This document shows, one piece after another, positions 59,348-64,000 of a stretch of 64,000 nt of DNA. The translations under genes and the position numbers were made by a program. The notes beneath the pieces are model-generated. The model was not told where the DNA came from and made no database searches. It saw only the letters and a program-made list of their open reading frames with translations. Positions within the stretch are counted from its first letter, which is position 1. Every line of letters begins with the position of its first letter. The stretch is from Coprinellus micaceus (taxonomy: Eukaryota; Basidiomycota; Agaricomycetes; Agaricales; Psathyrellaceae). Where the stretch lies: positions 620,001 to 684,000 of the forward strand of contig OX596343.1 of NCBI GenBank assembly GCA_951394405.1, read 5' to 3'.

Positions 59348-60943
59348 CTATCTCGACGCTATCCGTACATCCGAAGAGTTGGTAGGAATGGGCGAATGGC
59401 TGGTACTCCTCGAAGCAGTCCTATGCTGCTGAGCCTTGGTCTTCCGCAGGTGCGTCCTCTCGTCATACTTCAATGCAAGGTCTTCGTCTTCGTCATCATC
59501 ATCCGTCTCCTCCTCCTCTCTGAGGTTCCGGAGACCCACCGCCTCGGTATGGCCGTGGCCGACATTCTCGTGTTCGTCGAACGCGTTGAAGAGGGTGCTG
59601 GTTTGTGAACGGTACAGTGAGCTTTGCCTTCCATGTTGTGCGGCGCGAGGGCCCCCAGGCGAGACGCCTGTCCAACCGTCGATGGACATACGGCCCTGGA
59701 GGCTCAGACGAGGGTTCATCAGCCCGCCTTCGAGAGCAGAGTGTGGGGGTTGGTCGTGATCGATAGGGGGCTCCTCTGCGCGGGAGAGGTTGAGCAGGTG
59801 CACACCGAGGAAGGTGACGGCGAAGCCTGTGAGGATGGATACGGCGTTGGCAGCGTCGGTGGTGTTGAAGCCCTGGAAGAGGATGACAGAGGCAACTAGG
59901 GTGGCCGTTGAAAATCCGACGTAGTATGTGGGGTTGACGCTGTAGCAGGGGGTTTAGAGTGAAGCGCTAGTGGGAAAAGTAGGGACTTACACGTTAGTCG
60001 AGAATGTGTCCAGAGCCTTGTTGAAGTAGTTCATCTGGACGAGGATGCACCCTGCAACGGACACACCGAATAGGTACGTGCTGAAGTGTGTGAACTGGTT
60101 GTTCCCGCCGAACGTGAGCTTGACGGCGATACCGAAGCCCTTGATAGACATGACACCGACAGAGCCCACGAGGGAGCAGACGGAGATGTACACGTAGGGA
60201 TTCGATTTCCCATGCTTGGGCGCGACAGCGAAAATCATGACAAGGGTGACCACGAGGACCACGAAGCAGTACAGGAGGAATCCTGGGGCGATGGCGAAGG
60301 ATAAAAATTCTTCAACGGAGTGGATGTCCTTGTCTGATGGGGCGTGTAGGACGATAATGAGGGATCCCAGGAGGCATAGTGTGCAACCCAGTCGTCCAAT
60401 GTGGCCGAGGGTTTCGTTGAGGAGGAGAGAGGCAAGGATCGCGCTGACGAAACTGTTAGATTGGGGAACACAGGTCGATATGAAGAGTGTACCCAATGAT
60501 AACACTCAGCGCTCCCAATGGTGTGACGAGAATAGGCGGTGCGAATGTATAGGCTGCAAAGTTGGCGACTGTAGAGCAAATCTTCAGCATCAACTTCATA
60601 TCAAGGAGCATTATTCGTACTTTCTCCAAGGACAACTGATAATCCGCCGTAAGTTCGCACTCGCACAAGACAGACAAGCACAACGCACGAGTTGACATTC
60701 CCGCCCACCAGATCGGATTCTTCAGGTACGACAAGTCTTCAGACGCTGCCTGGCCATACTTTGATTTGTTCGCGGCATCGTTCAATCCCTAGATTCTCTC
60801 GTTGGCTGACATTCATTCACCTGCATCCAGAGTCCCTCGGCTCAGGAACGAGCCCATACCTTTTTCGTAATAATATAACTGGTTCCGATAGCCACAGAGC
60901 TCGACACTGCGAGAGCGAGGCCAATATACTTGTCCTCGACCAT
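59348..60943 (-). CDS. NIPA-family magnesium transporter
   Basis: A multi-pass protein of the drug/metabolite transporter superfamily. The exons are 60943-60860, 60788-60689, 60635-60621 (15-nt microexon), 60568-60493, 60443-59991 and 59939-59348, giving 439 aa. The microexon encodes LVLGE and is needed to build WWAGMSTLVLGEIANFAAY, the family hallmark; the unspliced frame here is also open and would give a wrong insert. Other landmarks are PPILVTPLGALSVI, GAILASLLLNETLG and LFGVSVAGCILVQMNYFNKA. About nine hydrophobic segments occupy residues 1-315. The cytoplasmic tail is Ser/His-rich with an acidic cluster EEEETDDDDEDEDL. Confidence 0.92.
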
Positions 60944-61754
60944 TGCGCGCGCGGTCCTGCCGATTCAAATCAAGGAAATGGGTTCGAGTAGGCGGAGGAG
61001 GGGGGGATGGCGTTGGCGGTGAGCAGACTGCGGTGCCCTGATTCTCGATTTGGATCGTGGCAAACCATGTGATCTTTTGTTTGCACACGATCAGCGCCTT
61101 GTTTGTGCACCCCCGAAATATTCGATTAATGGGGAATTTCTGGGATTTACGCTCTGATTTACGCTGACTCACTGTGCGTTTCTTGTTGAACCATGCCACG
61201 ACTCTCCCGACTTCAGAAAATGCGACTTTCCGTTAGGACGACCAAGAAAGCTATGTACAGGTGTGGTTATGAGACAGTTAAATACTATAAACATGGGGTG
61301 TTGACGACGAGCTCAATAAACAGGGTATGGATGTAAGGTACTGGAAGCGAAGAATGCAAGCTGGCAAGTGTACATGGGATGCAAGACTCGGAGGAGGAAA
61401 GCTGGGGGTCAAATGGTACATGCGTGCGGAAGTGTGGATAGCAATGGCGAGTTTGAAGTGGGGGTTGCCGAAAGCAGGGGGGGTATACCGAAGTAAAGCA
61501 AAGCGTTCGAGTGAGTCCTTCTTTTCGTATACAATTCGAAAACTCTAATTTTCAGTGGGGGTTGTCTGCGGATTGCAGATGGTCTTCGTCGTCCTAGCGA
61601 GTCTGAAGTCGTCATTTGGAGTCTTGGATGGACTGAGGGGTGGTGTTTGGTTGGTCATGGCTGGTGCTTCCCTGGATGACGGTGAAGGTCTTGTTGAGCA
61701 TCCGAATCTTGACATCTTGAAGCGACGACTCAACTCATTTCAGATAGGGCCCTT
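60944..61754. other. intergenic, promoter of NIPA gene and 3' flank of Hsp20 gene
   Basis: 811 bp. Plus-strand frames at 61327-61548 and 61555-61863 are antisense to or just beyond the Hsp20 3' end and are not supported. Confidence 0.45.
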
Positions 61755-63245
61755 TCAGAGCACAGCAACATCCTCGCTGTCGTCTTCAGCTGGCGGGCCG
61801 CACGGGAACCTCAGAATCAATACGCCGTCTTGGAGTTGGGCCTCAATTTCTTCACGCTGTTAGCGGCAACCAAGGCCAAACGCAGGGGTGTCGTTAAGTT
61901 TCGCGCAAGTCTCACGGAAGAAACGGAAAGGAAAGGAAGACTGCGATGCGCGAAGGCATGGGAGTCGAACCGCACGGAGCAAGGATGCAGCGCGGAGAGG
62001 AAATGGAAAGAGAGAGGAAGGAAAGGTGCGCACTTTGAGATCTGAAGGTACTGGAATCACTCTTTGACATGGGCCATATTTCCGCTCTCTCACAGACACG
62101 TTCGAAGCAAGCTCAAATGCCCCAGAAGCAGCCAGAGCTGGGTTGGTCAACGGCGAGATTATGCCAAACGGGGGGTGAACCGCCCCTGTCACGGTAATCT
62201 GCCTCACACGATTATACGAGCACGTCGACAGTCTCACCGACAAGTGCTCCCGCTTGACCCCTGGAACCTCGAGCACCGCCGTCAGCAAGTGCGTATCTGG
62301 GTCATAATGGGTGTCCATGCGGATGATGTACGCTCTGGGTTTGGCTGGTGCTGCGTGCGCCTGCTGTGTCGGTGTTGGCAATGGCGGAGGATCCATTGTT
62401 CCTGGGGACGCTCGGAGGAGTGTCGACCCCAATGGAGGGTTGCCCGTGACTGGCGAGCCACTACATCCACCCTTTCGTCAACGAACTCTCACCGGCAACC
62501 CACTTGGCACGCACCTGACGGAAGAGGAGAAACTGGCGAACCGGCTTGACGGTGACGGTACCAATGGCGACTTTCTCGCCGAAGACGTTGAAGGGATAGC
62601 TGAGGCGATTATACCACCACTAGTTTGCCTTACCATTGGATGTGGGGCAAAGTGTACGTGTTGCTGCTGCGGAGGCTGCACGGGGAACACCGTCATCTGC
62701 TGTCGGGCTGCCGCTACCACTGCTGTGGAACCTCGACGGTGATATGGATGGGTTTGCTGTTGTGCTTGCTGGTGCTGCCCTCGACGACCTGGACGAATGG
62801 CCATGTTTGGATGCGAGAGCTTGCTGTTAGCGCTGAAACCAGGAGCGACGACGCGAATGCCCCGATCAGCACACAGTCGCGTCGCGAACCGGCTTTCGTA
62901 CCTGGGATCTACCTGGTGGTCTACTTGCTGTGTCGGGTCCACTTGGTTGATGTGGTGGAGGTGAACTGGCGAATCGTCGTGGGCCGGCTGTGAAGGTACT
63001 ACCGGGGGTTGTGGTGGCTCGAGCTGTATAGTTTGCGGATATCCTCCAGGGAGACCTGGGGAGTCCAAGTCACTTGGCTGCACGACTGCTTGCTGCTGAT
63101 CTTGATGTTGAGACTGCGATGATTGCTGTTGCTGTACTTCCTGTTCAATCGTATCCCACTGCGGGTGGGGGAATTGCCCATCTTGAGGTGTTGAAGGGGT
63201 CGAATAATTATCACCACTTCCAAACTGGCCATAGGGGAACGACAT
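61755..63245 (-). CDS. Hsp20 / alpha-crystallin-domain protein with a Gln/Pro-rich N-terminal half
   Basis: The exons are 63245-62515, 62460-62034 and 61856-61755, giving 419 aa. The C-terminal third (from about residue 285) is an alpha-crystallin domain: AYIIRMDTHYDPDTHLLTA, the strand LEVPGVKREHLSVRL, an insertion (about 50 residues), then DLKREEIEAQLQDGVLILRF split by intron 2. The N-terminal 240 residues are low complexity, with Gln-rich runs (EVQQQQSSQSQHQDQQQ, GQHQQAQQQTHPY) and His/Pro clusters. A conventional small heat-shock protein is 150-230 aa, so this is an extended form. The start MSFPYGQFGSGDNYS is the first ATG of the long frame in good context. No IxI motif is seen at the short C-terminus. 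Confidence 0.85.
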
Positions 63246-63805
63246 GGGGGTCAAACGCACACGGTTCACTGTCGGTCAACACGTATCATAAACCGGGGGG
63301 ACAAGGAAGGAGAAATTGGGAAGACCGAATGTGGGAAGGGTCCGCGTTATATAGGGCGGGCGTCAGCCTGACTCACACGCCCCGAAACAGGCAAGAGGTC
63401 CGCACTGTTCGCCTTTTTTGGGAGAGAACAATGGGCATGAGGCAACAAACCCCGAGCCAGCGCCGAGCCCGCCCAATTGCCGCCCAATCACCATCCTCCG
63501 CGCCATCAAGATCAGGGTTTTGGGCGCGGCACTGCCACATTCCTGCCTCATGCTCCGCTTCGCCGTCAGCTTCCCGCCCAAAAAGGGCGGCATTGTGTAG
63601 AACCCTGCATCATGCCATCCAAGCTCCACACTTCGCCGACGGGAATGCGGTGAGTCGGAGAACGTGCGAAAGGAGTCAAAATTACATTGTACAGGTATTC
63701 TAAGTACGGCTAAGAATAAATAATCGGAAGTGATACAAGTACAGAGGGGAATAGTGGGTGGCGACTTGAGGATGGCCATGGTATGCTGGTGTGATATCGT
63801 GTGTG
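63246..63805. other. intergenic, promoter of the Hsp20 gene
   Basis: 560 bp upstream of the Hsp20 gene. No clear GAA-type heat-shock element array was found by eye. The stretch 63640-63760 is AT-rich and probably the 3' flank of the gene entering from the right edge. Confidence 0.4.
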
Positions 63806-64000
63806 TCACCGCAAGCTTCTGCCGTAGCTTGCGTTCTCTGATTCGCCGCCCTGCACGCCGCCTCGATTCCGGGGAACCAGGGTGCCCGTCTCCGCCACTC
63901 TCGCTCCAAAGTCTAGACTCGCACGTCGGCTTGCCCCTCTCGACCGATCAACGCTGCCTCTCCGTGCATTCGAGTTTCGTCGGCTGAGGGGCTCGATGGG
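63806..64000 (-). CDS. 3' end of a gene entering from the right edge
   Basis: A minus-strand frame is open for 64 codons from the window edge to TGA at 63808-63806. It is Ser/Arg/Gly-rich and contains three basophilic phosphorylation-type sites in a row (RRNS, RRGS, RRAS), followed by a Gly/Asn-rich end. The repeated RRxS spacing and open frame support coding. The gene body lies outside, so it cannot be identified. Plus-strand frames over the same bases are less protein-like. Confidence 0.45.
   Translation of the reverse strand, partial: PIEPLSRRNSNARRGSVDRSRGASRRASLDFGARVAETGTLVPRNRGGVQGGESENASYGRSLR

Overview
The window is nuclear DNA of a filamentous basidiomycete, most likely an Agaricomycete. 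The genes are dense and split by many short GT-AG introns (about 39-85 nt, mostly 46-66) that could be closed by eye against family consensus. The proteins are the usual fungal housekeeping set (calcineurin A, GPI3, Rpt6, Gmh1, Mrs2, an ORD-only Osh protein). Three tRNA-Val genes are present. I cannot name the genus from sequence alone.

Layout. 1-1105: the 3' end of an unrecognised gene and a small, possibly frameshifted ORF. 2140-3666: NADP-glutamate dehydrogenase. 4657-12114: an accessory block built of two gene families I do not recognise from any named pathway. Family A (minus strand, about 220 aa) and family B (plus strand, about 360 aa) form divergent pairs A1/B1 and A2/B2, each sharing a promoter. 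A further family-A gene consists of two family-A units fused head to tail and has no B partner. Family B carries a PD...ExK signature resembling PD-(D/E)XK nucleases. The second intron of B1 holds a 419-bp MITE with terminal inverted repeats and TA target duplications. This block is the most unusual part of the window.

12579-16053: RPT6 and GPI3, divergent. 16681-21426: a DUF89/ARMT1 damage-control phosphatase with two microexons, a tRNA-Val(CAC) with an intron, and a disordered protein. 23287-26460: D-amino-acid oxidase convergent with an aquaglyceroporin. 26461-31294 is gene-poor. 31295-36054: an oxysterol-binding protein, tRNA-Val(TAC) and a single-pass surface protein. 36055-40089 is gene-poor. 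40090-43591: MRS2 and a small nucleotidyltransferase-like protein. 45421-46863: a bacterial-type carboxymuconate cycloisomerase-like lyase. 47623-55840: calcineurin A, GMH1 and a large WW-domain protein divergent from GMH1. 56298-64000: an alpha/beta hydrolase, a second tRNA-Val(CAC), a NIPA magnesium transporter, a Q-rich Hsp20 protein and the 3' end of a further gene.

Apart from the A/B block, neighbouring genes show no operon-like functional linkage. The recurrent structural theme is divergent gene pairs over 260-450 bp promoters. All exon boundaries were inferred by reading frames and splice signals without computation and should be treated as models.
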